Source of the DNA: Oncomelania hupensis
Taxonomy: Eukaryota; Mollusca; Gastropoda; Littorinimorpha; Pomatiopsidae
Assembly (NCBI GenBank): GCA_036898135.1
Contig: CM072522.1
Location: 4,702,151-4,766,150 of the forward strand
Direction of reading: 5' to 3'
Length of the DNA: 64,000 bases
Below are positions 10,870 through 21,301 of this stretch, one piece after another. Below the pieces are notes generated by a model, which did not search any database, was not told the origin of the DNA, and saw only the letters and a program-made list of their open reading frames with translations. The translations under genes were made by a program, and so were the position numbers. The first letter of the stretch is position 1; every line of letters begins with the position of its first letter.

Positions 10870-11092
10870 TTTTCTGGTTTATATTGCTGCTAGGAACTAT
10901 GAACTACTGCATCACACTTTTGTATTAAATGATATATGGCAGTACTTTTTTCAGCCAGCAACATTTGATACTGTTACAAAACAAGTGCAAAGAACAAGTG
11001 AACACAAAATGTTTTAGTCTGAATAATGTCAAATTTTTTAACCTGCATGTTCATTTGAAACTGACGTGTTTGTTTGTGAGCTTGTCATTTGG
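10870..11092. other. Unremarkable AT-rich spacer
   Basis: No gene or clear repeat is seen here. Confidence 0.4.
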
Positions 11093-11320
11093 GAACATGA
11101 TCATAGGGTGATGAGAGCATGATCATTGGGTGATGAGAGCATGATCATTGGGTGATGGGAGCATGATCATTGGGTGATGGGAGCATGATCATTGGGTGAT
11201 GGGAGCATGATCATTGGGTGATGAGAGCATGATCATTGGGTGATGGGAGCATGATCATTGGGTGATGGGAGCATGATCATTGGGTGATGGGAGCATGATC
11301 ATTGGGTGATGGGAGCATGC
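11093..11320 (+). repeat. 22-bp minisatellite, about ten copies
   Basis: The unit is GGGTGATGRGAGCATGATCATT, repeated head to tail with a single A/G variant site. Each unit contains the palindrome ATGATCAT. Variation among copies is almost absent, so expansion is recent. Confidence 0.95.
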
Positions 11321-12170
11321 ATGACCAAATCTGGCAAATAGTATACCTACCTCACAGCATGTTTGCTTTTGTGCGTGCCAAAGTTGGTTACAAAACAAAA
11401 TGTTTTTAATCGGATATGAATACGAATTAGTAAGAGTTTGCACTATCAAACTTTAGGTGTCCATGTTAAATTATTGCAAATTGTTAAAATAATGATAATT
11501 GCACCAGAAAAGTGGCACGCGGAGAAAGAAAAATCTAGATAGAATGCTTTTGGAAATTTCATTTAGTCCTTGAGTGTTTTTTGAGAAAAGTGGCACGCAG
11601 AAAAAGAAAAATAGAATGCTTTTGGAAATTTCATGTAGTCCTTGAGTGTTTTTTTTAGTTTTTTAAAGTTTTTTTAAATTATGAGAGAGTGTGACAAAGT
11701 GAAATAAACATAATGAATCTTGACAAAGAAACAAACTAATTTTTTAATATTAAAAGATCAAGCTGAAAGACTTTATTACTTTGGTGAACATCTCACAGTT
11801 CATTCTCTACATTGTAAGTACATTTTCATATTTTGTTTTTGTCTTTTCAATATCTATATATCGACATCAGCACTGTGAGTATGTACTTGTAACCACCCCC
11901 CCCACCCACCCCGAAAAAAAATAAAATTAAAAAAAAAAAAAATTAAAAAAAAAAAATAAATAAAAAAAAAAAAAAAAAAAAAAAAACAATAAAATAAAAA
12001 TTCCCCCCCCCCCCCCCCCCCCCCCCTGAAAATCATACTTTTGCAAATCTACTGCAGATAGTCCTAAATAGTTCGACAATTGACATAGTCTGACTCCTAT
12101 AAACATTGATAATCTATTAATAGTCTGACCATTCATTCATACACAATTCTAAACCTTTCATCTGTTTTAA
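11321..12170. repeat. Low-complexity A-rich and C-rich tracts
   Basis: 11500-11540 and 11585-11650 are an imperfect direct duplication (GAAAAGTGGCACGC ... TCCTTGAGTGTTTTTT). A-rich sequence at 11917-12000 abuts a run of about 24 C at 12003-12026. ORFs here are homopolymer artefacts. Confidence 0.8.
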
Positions 12171-12213
12171 CTCGTATGGCATATATAACCATGAGCTTGA
12201 AAATTACCCTATC

Positions 12214-12445
12214 CTATACTATCCCGTTACTCAAATGTTGTTGGGACATCACAGATGATCGTTTAACCAGCGTACCCCATCTTTCTCGGTTCTCAGCCAC
12301 CCTCATGGCTTCATGCAGTGTCAAGCCAGTCCATTCTCGAATGTTGTCCTCCCACCTCTTTTTCTGTCCCTCTTCTTCTGCCTCCTTGCACCGTGCCTTG
12401 CAGGATGGTCTTTGCAAGGCCTGATGCTCTGGTGATGTGGCCATA
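12214..12445 (-). pseudogene. RTE-like LINE C-terminal fragment
   Basis: The minus strand encodes KKRWEDNIREWTGLTLHEAM and RVAENRERWGTLVKRSS, the extreme C-terminus also seen at 46062-46343. The tail side (TATCCTATACTATCCCG) recalls the GGATA-repeat tail of this family. A 5'-truncated copy. Confidence 0.8.
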
Positions 12446-13200
12446 CAAAATTATCAGTAAATGATTAACTTGACTTCAAGTTCACATGGTAATAATAATA
12501 ACAAGATAGCAAACCATTTAAATATATTTCCAGAAACTCACACACTTATATTTTTTTGGCAGTGTTGTGACTTGGCTTTATCTTAACGAAGCAAAATGAA
12601 AACCTTGAATAATAAGCCACTATCTGAACTATCTGATGCAAACAATTATTAAAGTCCCCTAAGCTAATTTTTAGATACCGAGAAAAACATGTGTAGCAAT
12701 AAAATGTCTCCAGTGACTTTGATCTTTGAGAAAGAGCAAATAGGATGGCACAGGATGCAGGCCACTGACCTATGGCGTACGAACAGGGTCAAACGCGAGA
12801 TGAAAGTGCATCGATACTATTCTCATAAAGATCCATCCGTTTAGGAAAGTATCGATACTTTTCTCAAAAGGATCACACATTTTCTCAAATGGAACGCCAA
12901 TTGCGAAAGTATCGATGCTTTTTGAAAAGTGATTATAAATTAGGATTTTAAAAAAGTATCGATACTTTGCATCGATACTTTAGCTCGAGCAGTTTCATCG
13001 CGCAGTTCCGTAGTTTACTGAGGCGAAACACACTGTTTCTGCAAAACTGAAATCGGTCAAGCTAATGAAATAATATACATGTATTATGTAACATTCTGCA
13101 GTTCCAATTGTCCTTTGCAGAGCAAATTAATTAATAAATATAATTTTTAATTAAAATTATAATTAAATAATTAATTAATTGTCCATCTTCCCGCCTCAAG
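12446..13200. other. Non-coding stretch with a cluster of ATCGATAC palindromes
   Basis: Within 12806-12985 the motif (G/C)ATCGAT(A/G)C occurs five times (about 12810, 12850, 12908, 12956, 12972). Two are the full palindrome AAAGTATCGATACTTT, which contains the TATCGATA core known in insects as the DREF-binding DRE. It is followed by AT-rich sequence rich in TTAATTAA (13130-13185). No ORF. Confidence 0.6.
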
Positions 13201-15628
13201 TAACGCAAAACGAAAGGAAAGCAAGCAGATTGGCGCGATTGCCTGTTTTGTGTTCCGCTTTAGTTCCAATCAAATTTCTGGAAAATTTGCATACTGTGTA
13301 TTCGGAAGAACTCGGAAATGCGCGATGAAACTTTCATAACGCCATACTGACCTAGGAAACTTTCGTAGAAAGTTTAGTCAAAATCCGTTCAGTGGTTCTT
13401 GAAATATGGCATCCAAAGGACCGACCCACAGGCATTTGGCTCATTGTGATCCCTCCCCCAAACTCCAAACCCCAGAGGTTTGAAAGTATTTCCAGATGTC
13501 GTTAAGTTCCTTCAGATGAGAGTATAAATTGAGGTCTAGTCTGTGCATGTGCGCGTTCCATAGCATGGACTAAAGATTCTGACGCTCTTGTCCTAGAAAA
13601 GTGAGTGCTGGCTACACAAATACACTCAGCACACACTAGGTCTCTTCTCCCTCTCCCCGTTTACCCAGGATTGTGCTCAGTCGTTTAGGCGTTGGACTGT
13701 GTGCCCAAATATTGCAAATGGGTGCCTTTTTTCCGCTTACATTAGATTCTGTATCAGCCAGAACCTTGAGCAGCTCTCGATCTGGAAAAGCACTATTTAA
13801 GAATGATTAAATAAACAAATAATAAAAATACAATGTTGAATGTCAGATTCTTGAGATAAAACCAAAAGTGTGTTTTAAACAAAAAAGTGAAATTTTGAGT
13901 GACTGACAGCCGGACTGCTTCTGAAGGATGGCCCATGATTTGAAGTAGCTGTATTCCAAAACTCAACAAAATAGCTTCAGCTATTTTTTTTTTGAGGGGG
14001 GGGGGGGGAGTTTCAGCAAAACGTCTTCAGTAACAAAATGTCACTAGTGACCTTGACCTTTGCAATAGAGCAAATATAATACAGGTAACCTAGGTAATGT
14101 TCATATGACATTTGGTCAAAATCCATTCAGTGCTTCTTGAGGTATGGCTTTCAACAGACTGACAGATAGTCAGATTGACAGACAGACGGACCAACTGACA
14201 CTTCTAGTTCATTTCCCCCCAACTATTTCAGAGTATTTCCAAATAAAATAAGTCTGGAAATATAATAACAACAAAAAATAGTTCATAGATTGATCGACTC
14301 GCATGCTTCTTAGGAAACCAACATATTCAATATTCTACCTGAAAGTTTTAAAAACTTAAATGAAACAGTTGCAGTCAATTAAACAGAGCAATATTGAATT
14401 TGCTCTTGCAATGTTGACATTAAAATGGCCATGCCCTCTAGCTACCAATGAACACTAATGTACAATCAGATATAATACAAAAGTTTGGTTTATGTCCAAA
14501 AATAATTGTGACCTTGGGATGACCTTGACATAACATCTGATGCTCATGTATAATCAAATAACCCAATGTTATTGTGCACTGTAGGTCAGTTCAAATTTAG
14601 AGCCATGCCATTTTACGATTAAACATTTTTTACTTCATTTTTTTTCTTTCTGAAATGCAAGATTATTTAAGATCAATGCAAAAAGTATCACATGAAAGAT
14701 CAAGATATTATCTTCATACAAATTTGGACTGTGTCTCTGACACTTCAAGGCCACTTCAAATTACCAATCAATGAGAGACACATACTATATAAATTTGGCC
14801 AACCTCACTCAAAAGTCATAATGGGTTGGTATAGGTACTTTGAAGTGACCTTGACCCTAACCTATGAGAGATATAGTCCAAACTTGTTGTAAGGTAATTT
14901 TAGGCCTTGCAAACACATTTTTGCATGAGAGTATGTGAAGGTCAAGGTCATCCCAAAATCATCCCAAGGTCAAGGTCATCCAAAGGTAAGTTGTTTTTTT
15001 TGCGTAATTCAACTTTTGCTGTAGTTTATTTGATAGTATGTGAGTTTATTTGGAGCCTGAGGTCAAGGTCATCTCAATGTCAAGAGCATAGAAAAATCAA
15101 AGTCGGTATTACTTTGCATTTTAATGCCACCGTTTCATTTTGTTTTTTCTGGGCAGTTATTTTCATGTTAAATATTGAGAGTTCCACAAGAAGTATGTGA
15201 GTCATATGGGCTTTGCCCCTCTATTTTTTTTTTCAGGTTAATACATACATTGCTGCAAGGATGTGAGTCAATAAACTCATATTTTAAAAAAAACACCAGT
15301 AGAGCTGAAAGACTTCCCCAGAGTAAAATATTTTATGGTGAACACCTCCCTGTCAAATATATACTAAATACATTTTTACTTTTGCCAAACTCTTCCATGT
15401 CACTTCTGTTTATCAACTCTGAACTCCTTTGGTGGAAAGTGCATCACAAACTTTCACTTGAGCACGGTTTTCTAACTTTTTGCTATACCTACTTTGCTTT
15501 TAACTTGACAACTGTGGTGAAAAGACAAAGACCATTCATTGTTATTTTAACCCATTTTGGACCTCTGTGCTTTTGGGGTTTGGGTGTCTTGCACGTTGAA
15601 GGAGTCTTGCCCTCTTGTCTGTGTGTAG
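13201..15628. other. Intron-like repeat-rich sequence upstream of the TMED exon
   Basis: No exon can be recognised. 13540-13610 (GAGGTCTAGTCTGTGCATG ... GACGCTCTTGTCCTAG) is a fragment of the SINE described at 39726-40046. 13340-13500, 14030-14250 and 14470-15130 are members of a dispersed repeat with phrases such as TGACCTTGACC and AAGGTCAAGGTCATC. A G13 run lies at about 13997. If the last TMED exon is joined to upstream exons, this is its final intron. Confidence 0.55.
14930..15080 (+). repeat. Direct AGGTCA half-site repeats in a dispersed element
   Basis: AGGTCAAGGTCATC occurs at about 14939, 14969 and 15061, i.e. two AGGTCA hexamers with no spacer. Related copies of the parent repeat occur at 22610-22830, 48160-48400 and 54440-54620. 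The hexamer is the nuclear-receptor half-site. Whether anything binds is unknown. Confidence 0.6.
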
Positions 15629-15859
15629 ATCGAGACATCAGCCGTCACTCTGTTTGAGGAGCTGAACAAAGTCCTTGACCTTCAGACACACTTCAAACTG
15701 CGCGAGGCTCAAGGTCGCGGCTTTGCAGAGGATTTGAACGAGCGAGTGCTGCTGTGGTCCATTGGTGTGGCTGTCCTCATCATCATCATCGGCATTGGAC
15801 AGATCCTCGTCCTGCGCAGTTTCTTCACCTCCAAGCACAAAACGTCATCTGCAACGTGA
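15629..15859 (+). CDS. Last exon of a p24/TMED cargo receptor (TMED3/TMED7-type)
   Basis: This encodes the C-terminal 76 residues of an emp24/gp25L/p24 protein, which sorts cargo into COPII and COPI vesicles between ER and Golgi. A splice acceptor (CTGTGTGTAG) precedes ATC GAG ACA, and the frame is open to TGA at 15857-15859. Visible parts in order: a coiled-coil stalk (LFEELNKVLDLQTHFKLREA), the family hallmark REAQGRGFAEDLNERV before the membrane, a transmembrane segment (LLWSIGVAVLIIIIGIGQI) and a short cytosolic tail LRSFFTSKHKTSSAT. The FF pair of the tail is the known COPII-binding motif. A C-terminal KKXX is absent. The pattern REAQ.R..AEDLN.RV fits the gamma subfamily (TMED3/TMED7). 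The GOLD-domain exons must lie upstream and are not recognised in this window. It is the only clear host exon found. Confidence 0.88.
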   Translation: METSAVTLFEELNKVLDLQTHFKLREAQGRGFAEDLNERVLLWSIGVAVLIIIIGIGQILVLRSFFTSKHKTSSAT

Positions 15860-16647
15860 TGCTGGACTCTACTTCATTTCCTTTATTACTGTTTTCTCAT
15901 TCTGGTTTACATCATACTTTTTATGTTATGTTTGTATTATTGATTTTTCTTCTTGTTTGGCATTGGATGCACTGAAAGTAGCAAAGTTGTCATAAAGTTT
16001 GGAGTTTTATGTTTGTTTATTTTTTTGTATGCATATTTATAGAATAGTGTGTGTATGTGTCAAATATGATGAGTGTTGGTCAAGTGTTCATTTTGTATTT
16101 TCGTTTTGACTGTATGTGTGCATTTGTGTATAACTTTATATTCTTTTGACAATATGTTGTGTATGAGTTTTGTGTTAAGATTTTCCTATTGTCTGTGGCT
16201 ATGTTGTTGGTTGTTTATATTGTTTATTGTGTTCAGAATGTAAAAAGTCTAGAAAACAGTGTTTGCTTGTATTGTTTAGTGTTGATAACTAGAGCTAGCT
16301 GTTCCATATCTGTTCACTGGGATTGATATTTTAAATTGCAGCATTGCAGTCTATAGTAGTTTTTTAATATTAAGTTGAGAACAAAACAACAAAATATGTT
16401 TTTAAGTGTTTGTAAGAAATTATGTCAGAGTTTCTGTGTTCTTTTATGTGCAAATCTGCTCCTGTTTCTCCCATGCTTCCGTGCCTTCCCTCCACACTCT
16501 GCATTCCTCACCCTTTCCCCCCACCCTCCTCACCCCATGTCACCCACCTACTTCACATCCCAAACAAATACCATTAAAATTAATAGACACTTTCCCTCTC
16601 CTCTTACCCCCTCACCTCTCCTTGTTGATATGTTGACTACAGTAACA
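15860..16647 (+). other. Probable 3' UTR of the TMED-like gene
   Basis: T/G-rich sequence with no ORF of interest follows the TMED stop. No strong AATAAA is seen before the MITE. One lies at about 17201 (GAGTAATAAACATTCC), so the transcript may run through the MITE. This is inferred from position only. Confidence 0.4.
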
Positions 16648-17148
16648 CACAAGTATATCAACTAACAAGTTAGTATCTCGTATTGCCCCCAGTCGATGTG
16701 CGGTGGTCCCGTTTAGCCACAAGCTGAGACGGGGATATCCGAAACCTAAAAATAGAATAGAGAATTCTGGGAAATCTGTTCTCGCGAAGATGTGCTCGCT
16801 GAAATGAAACGAAAGTTGGGAGAGGAACTGCATATTTCTGGTAGTGAACAAAAGCAGAAACTTGTCAGCAGTATTATCAGCGATGGAGTTATAATGGACG
16901 AAGTGCTCCATACCCTATGAGGTTGCCTTTACTCGAGCAAAGAAACTAAAGAAGGATTTGGCCGACCTCATTTCAGAAAAGGATTTCTCTACCCATAATT
17001 CCCCTGGGTTTTGAAGTTTCTAAAAAGTTATTTCAGGCCGATGACGCTTTATGGAGCGCAAAGCATGTAAAGGGAAGCAACCGGTTGTACGTGCACGTCG
17101 ATAGAGACATAGAAGAGAGATACTAACTTGTTAGTTGATATACTTGTG
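16648..17148 (+). mobile_element. 501-bp MITE with long inverted repeats and 7-bp target duplication
   Basis: The left end CACAAGTATATCAACTAACA (continuing AGTTAGTATCTC) is the reverse complement of the right end (GAGATACTAACTTGT ... ATACTTGTG), about 32 bp of terminal inverted repeat. AGTAACA flanks both sides (16641-16647 and 17149-17155). No transposase is encoded. It lies downstream of the TMED exon, perhaps in its 3' UTR. Confidence 0.88.
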
Positions 17149-17155
17149 AGTAACA

Positions 17156-17660
17156 TAATTACAATTGAATAAGATGACATGTAATTCCTGTCCTGAGTAA
17201 TAAACATTCCTTGAGTTCAAGTCAAGTTTGAAACTGCAAGTTTGCCCCTTCAGTTACATCTTGATTTTGGCCAGCAAATTGAGCAACTTGTTCAGCTTAT
17301 AAGAGCAATTAGTTATGATCAAATATATTCTGAGCTAAAAGTAAAACACTACACTTTTCTCGTTCCTCTGTAATACTAGTTTAGCAGTACTATAATTGTT
17401 ATTATTATCATCATTAGCTACTATTATCCTTGTTACTGTTGCTGTTGTAATGTTCAGTTACATAGGTTCTCTCTATGCTGATACTGAGTTATTTTACGTT
17501 CAGATTATTTGTTTAGCGTACATGTCATTGTCCGTGTAACCGCTGTAGATTCACTGACCCTGTAGTTTGTACATGGGAAAGTTCAAAAGTTCCTATAAAT
17601 GTGACTGTGATGTGTAGTTGTGTCATTATGGCACATTAATTTTTTTGTATTGATTGTTCA
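17156..17660. other. AT-rich spacer
   Basis: AATAAA at about 17201 could end the TMED transcript. Otherwise no feature is recognised. Confidence 0.4.
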
Positions 17661-17667
17661 TTGTTGT

Positions 17668-17883
17668 TTCCCTTGGGGTCATGAGCAATCTTGCCATTGT
17701 AGATGACAGAAAGTGTCCAATATCCCCAAGTTGACCTAACAGATGAGTTTTTTGTTTTCAGGAAAAACGGTAGTTGAATGACATATTCAAGAGTAAATAC
17801 TGTAGACGACAGAAAAGAAAGGCTATGGCAGAAATACAGGGAGTGATAGAAAAGAGGAAATTTGAAGCACTACATTTACAGAA

Positions 17884-17927
<44 letters not shown>

Positions 17928-18622
17928 GTTTTCTTATTAAGCGCAATTCCCCTTGCGGGCTCAACGTGCATGCAAACAGCAGCCGCACGCCTTCATACAA
18001 AAACAATGCCGTACGGGAATAGGGGGAGGGAGGAGAAAGTACTGGATAGCATTAAAATGTCAACGGAGTAATGGTTCAACAGAGTGGGGGAACTATTAAT
18101 ACTACAATAATAATAATAATAATAATAATACAGGATGCTATATACGCGCCTTTCCCCAAATCAATCAGGCTCAAAGCGCGGCGATCTATACCAACATACA
18201 CGCTCACCTGTCTCATCCACCCTCACACACATCAAATACACATCCATCACTCAAACAGGTGGTGTAAAGGCAGGGAGATCGCTATTAGAAGACGGAAGAA
18301 CATCGAATATTTATTTTTGAAATTTTTATATTGACTGCGTCCTGTACCATTATTGAAGGGAGGGAGGAAACAAGATTCCCAGGTATCCCCACGGTGGGGA
18401 AAGAATACATGAGAATGACAGAAACATTGGTCATTTAAAGCACTAAATTTCCAGAAAATGGGGATACTATTTATACTGAAACCCCCGGCACTCCAACGGG
18501 GGTACTGTTGCCGCAGTGAATCAGTCATGCCTACAAAGGCAAGACAGGTTTTCAACTGGGGCTTTCTCTTTTCCCTTTATAGGTTAGAACAATCTAAAGT
18601 GGCAAGATTGCTCATGACCCCA
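17668..18622 (-). mobile_element. R1 retroposon variant, head-to-head inverted copy
   Basis: The high-coordinate end (18622 downward) is the R1 5' end CCCCTTGGGGTCATGAGCA on the minus strand. The low-coordinate end (17668-17700) is the same 5' end on the plus strand, so the block has R1 5' termini facing outwards at both sides. Its centre (17712-18470) is the inverted counterpart of 25036-25800 and holds two ATA microsatellites (17884-17925 and 18101-18130). Short ORFs are simple-repeat products. Confidence 0.65.
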
Positions 18623-18789
18623 AGGGGTGATATGGTAGGCCAAGTCGCGCGTTTTGACAATAAAAAATAAAAACGAACCCTTCTGATTGGTCGCGCACTG
18701 GCTGCATCATGTGCGATGGCTATAATACTATCAGAAGACCGGAAAAAGAATAAACCTATATGCATACAATTTTGTCCAATCAATGGTCG

Positions 18790-20477
18790 ATTCAATTCAA
18801 TTCAATTCAATAATTTTATTTAACATCTATTCACAGTTTGTGATATTAGACCATGCACGCAAGCATACACACAATCACACGCAAAATGCAAAAAGCACAT
18901 CCAAGGATCAGACAAAATAATCACAAAAATTTGCTCACTGGAGACTGGCTAATAATTTGTGCTATGGTAATAATTGTTGGATACTGCAGCAGTTCAACAG
19001 TGGAATGTTCACTTGTTTTAATATTTTTGTTTAAATATTGTGAAGTTAATATGGGGCAAGTTTTTAACAGATGTTCAACGGAAATTGGTTGAGAACATGG
19101 ACACATAGCATCAGCTAAAAATTTAGTATTCCATGAGTTGACTCTTAGCTTATTGATTATTCTACACAAGTTTCTAGAACATGAGTAATGATCTATTCCA
19201 GTACTTTGTGATAAGGTGGAGTACATTGATCTTTCTACCAACGAAATGAGTTCTGATGCAGATGGTCTAACAATGTTGTTGTCACTTACAGAGAATGACC
19301 CTTCCTTTGCTAAAGTATCCACAACTTCATTAAAATAAATGCCACAATGTGAAGGAACCCAACAAAAAGAAATTCCTACACCATTTGACATAATAGCATG
19401 AATTAATAATCTAATATCGAAAATAATGTCTGATCTAGTTTTACAATACCAATTTTGAAGGGCTTTGAGAACAGCTTTAGAATCAACACATAAAACTATG
19501 TTATAAAAGGCAATAGAGGCGTTGCTAATAGTGTCCAAAGCCATTAAAATGGCACACAATTCTGCTGTGAAAATTGATACATTCTTACCAACATAATACG
19601 ATTTTTTTATTTTTAGATCAGGAATGGTAAAACCGGCACCAGCAAGTAAAGTTTCAGACACAGATCCGTCTGTATAAATTTTAAATGATTACCATACGTT
19701 CTTTCCAAATGTTCTCGAACCTCAGCTGTTAAGACATTTACATTTTCACCTTTCTTAACCGAGGTATAATCAATATCAAAATTAGCACTTAAATGTTCCC
19801 ATTGTGGGATTTTCGGTACACTTGGTAAAACAGGAATATCAGAAATGTCAATGTTGCAATTGTCTAAAATGGCACTAACATAGTTTTTAATGGGTTGTAG
19901 ATACGGTATAGATTTTGCTCGTTTTGGATAATCTACATTGCTGTCGACAAAAATCTCATCATGAACAGAATTAGGAACGGCCAAACTCCGTATAACATAT
20001 CTAGCAACACTTAATTTTTGATTTTCTATAAAAGAGAGTTGACGAGCTTCCCTATATGATTTTAGTGTATTAGAGTGTACAGGTACACCTAAGGCTAATT
20101 TAAATGCTCTGCTATCTAAGCTTTGTATTTTCCTTAACAATGTTGCTGGAGCTGAAAAATACACTTCCTGACCGTATGTGAGTACCGATCTAACCAACGA
20201 CGTTGCTAAGTGAATTAATGTATATGTATCTTGACTCCATGGCTGAAAACATAACAATTTTAGAAAATTCAATCTTTTGGATGCTTTCTTGATTAAATAT
20301 TGTATATGGCAATTCCAGCTTAATTTAGACGTTAAAAATACACCCAAAAATTTTACCTGTTGAGTATATTTTAAAACATTACCCTCAAGTACCAACAATG
20401 GAAGAGCAGTGGGGTTTGCTCCGTTATTAAACAACAACAAACATGTTTTTTCGAATGAGAGTTGAAGCCCATTTTCT
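18790..20477 (-). mobile_element. 5'-truncated LINE with an 11-bp target duplication
   Basis: On the minus strand the element ends in a (TTGAA)n tail at 18790-18812. The 11-bp string ATCAATGGTCG occurs immediately outside the tail (18779-18789) and immediately outside the truncated 5' end (20478-20488). That fixes both boundaries. The body codes for late reverse transcriptase and RNase H. The flank 20489 onward is the hAT fragment, so the LINE inserted just in front of it. Confidence 0.88.
18921..20477 (-). pseudogene. LINE reverse transcriptase C-terminus plus RNase H
   Basis: Minus strand, in order: LSFEKTCLLLFNN, QVKFLGVFLTSKLSWNCHI, LVRSVLTYGQEVYFSA, then LDSRAFKLALGVPVHSN (post-palm reverse transcriptase). 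After a frame shift near 19680 comes RNase H with YTDGSVSE, FTAELCAILMAL, VLCVDSKAVLKAL and FCWVPSHCGIYFNEVVD, so all four catalytic acidic positions are present. A CPCSQPISVEHLLKTC knuckle-like segment follows. A longer ORF reaching to 20632 includes about 50 residues of flanking DNA and is not the natural N-terminus. The lineage differs from the LINE at 7279-10307 (different tail and sequence). Confidence 0.85.
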
Positions 20478-20542
20478 ATCAATGGTCGCGTTGATTTCCT
20501 GAACCACCAATGGTATACATTCTTTCTCAAGCAAAAAAAACC

Positions 20543-21085
20543 ATGGCGGGCAGAGGTAGGCCGCGGAAACGCACTAGTAAATCTCCTTCTGCTACTGCTG
20601 AAATCGCTTCTAAAAAACAGAGGAGGCAGCAAAACTTTCTTCCTTCTTACTCTAAGGATTATCCTTGCATCGTCGCATCAAAATTCAACAGCAAATACGC
20701 TCGATGCCGTGTCTGTGAGTTCGATTTTTCAGTCGCGCATGGCGGTTTTGATGATGTGAAAAAACATGTCCAGTCAAAGAGGCATATTGCAAAGGCTTCA
20801 GCATTGAAAAATGCTTCGTCAATCGCTAGCTATGTCTCAACGAAAGATGCAGACTTGAAAACAATTCGAAGTGAGGCATATTTTACTGCATTTCTGGTGA
20901 AACATAATGTGCCTATTTCGGCATCGGACCATGCTGGACAACTTTTGAAAAAAAATGTTCCCGACAGTGAAATTGCAAAGAGCTATGGTTCATCTAGAAG
21001 CAAGACGACTGCTATAATTAACGAATGTGCAGTTGGAAAAAGGAAGGGCCATGCTATGAGAGAGAATTTTCAGAACAGTTTCTGA
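20543..21085 (+). pseudogene. N-terminal part of a hAT-like transposase with BED-type zinc finger
   Basis: The best start is ATGGCGGGCAGAGG at 20543, giving MAGRGRPRKRTSKS (AT-hook-like GRGRPRK). A BED-like finger follows: KYARCRVCEFDFSVAHGG, then DVKKHVQSKRHI (C-x2-C ... H-x4-H). Next come SEAYFTAFLVKHNVPISASD and VPDSEIAKSYGSSRSKTTAI, typical of the region before the RNase H-like catalytic core in BED/hAT transposases. The frame then stops (FQNSF) and only unrelated sequence follows, so the catalytic domain is missing. A domesticated zinc-finger gene is less likely because the copy is truncated. Confidence 0.65.
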
Positions 21086-21301
21086 AAAAATGCAAGTCGG
21101 CTACCAAAATGCAGCAGAGTGCAGCTGCTACTTCAGCAACATGCTCCACCCCCACTTGTCCTTCTAGCAGTTGAAAAGCTTTATACATTGATTTTTTGTG
21201 GAACTAGTGTGAAGAACACTAAGTACTGGAAATAGACATGAATTGAGATACTGCAGCATTTAAGAGATACCATGTGAAGACTTTTAATTATTAAAAATAA
21301 A

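Noticed and set aside
11093..11320. CRISPR-like array
   Set aside because: Units are contiguous 22-bp repeats without unique spacers, in a eukaryotic transposon-rich setting. It is a minisatellite.
16375..16665. 96-codon plus ORF after the TMED exon
   Set aside because: Low-complexity Pro/Ser/Thr translation of C-rich UTR-like sequence that runs into the MITE.
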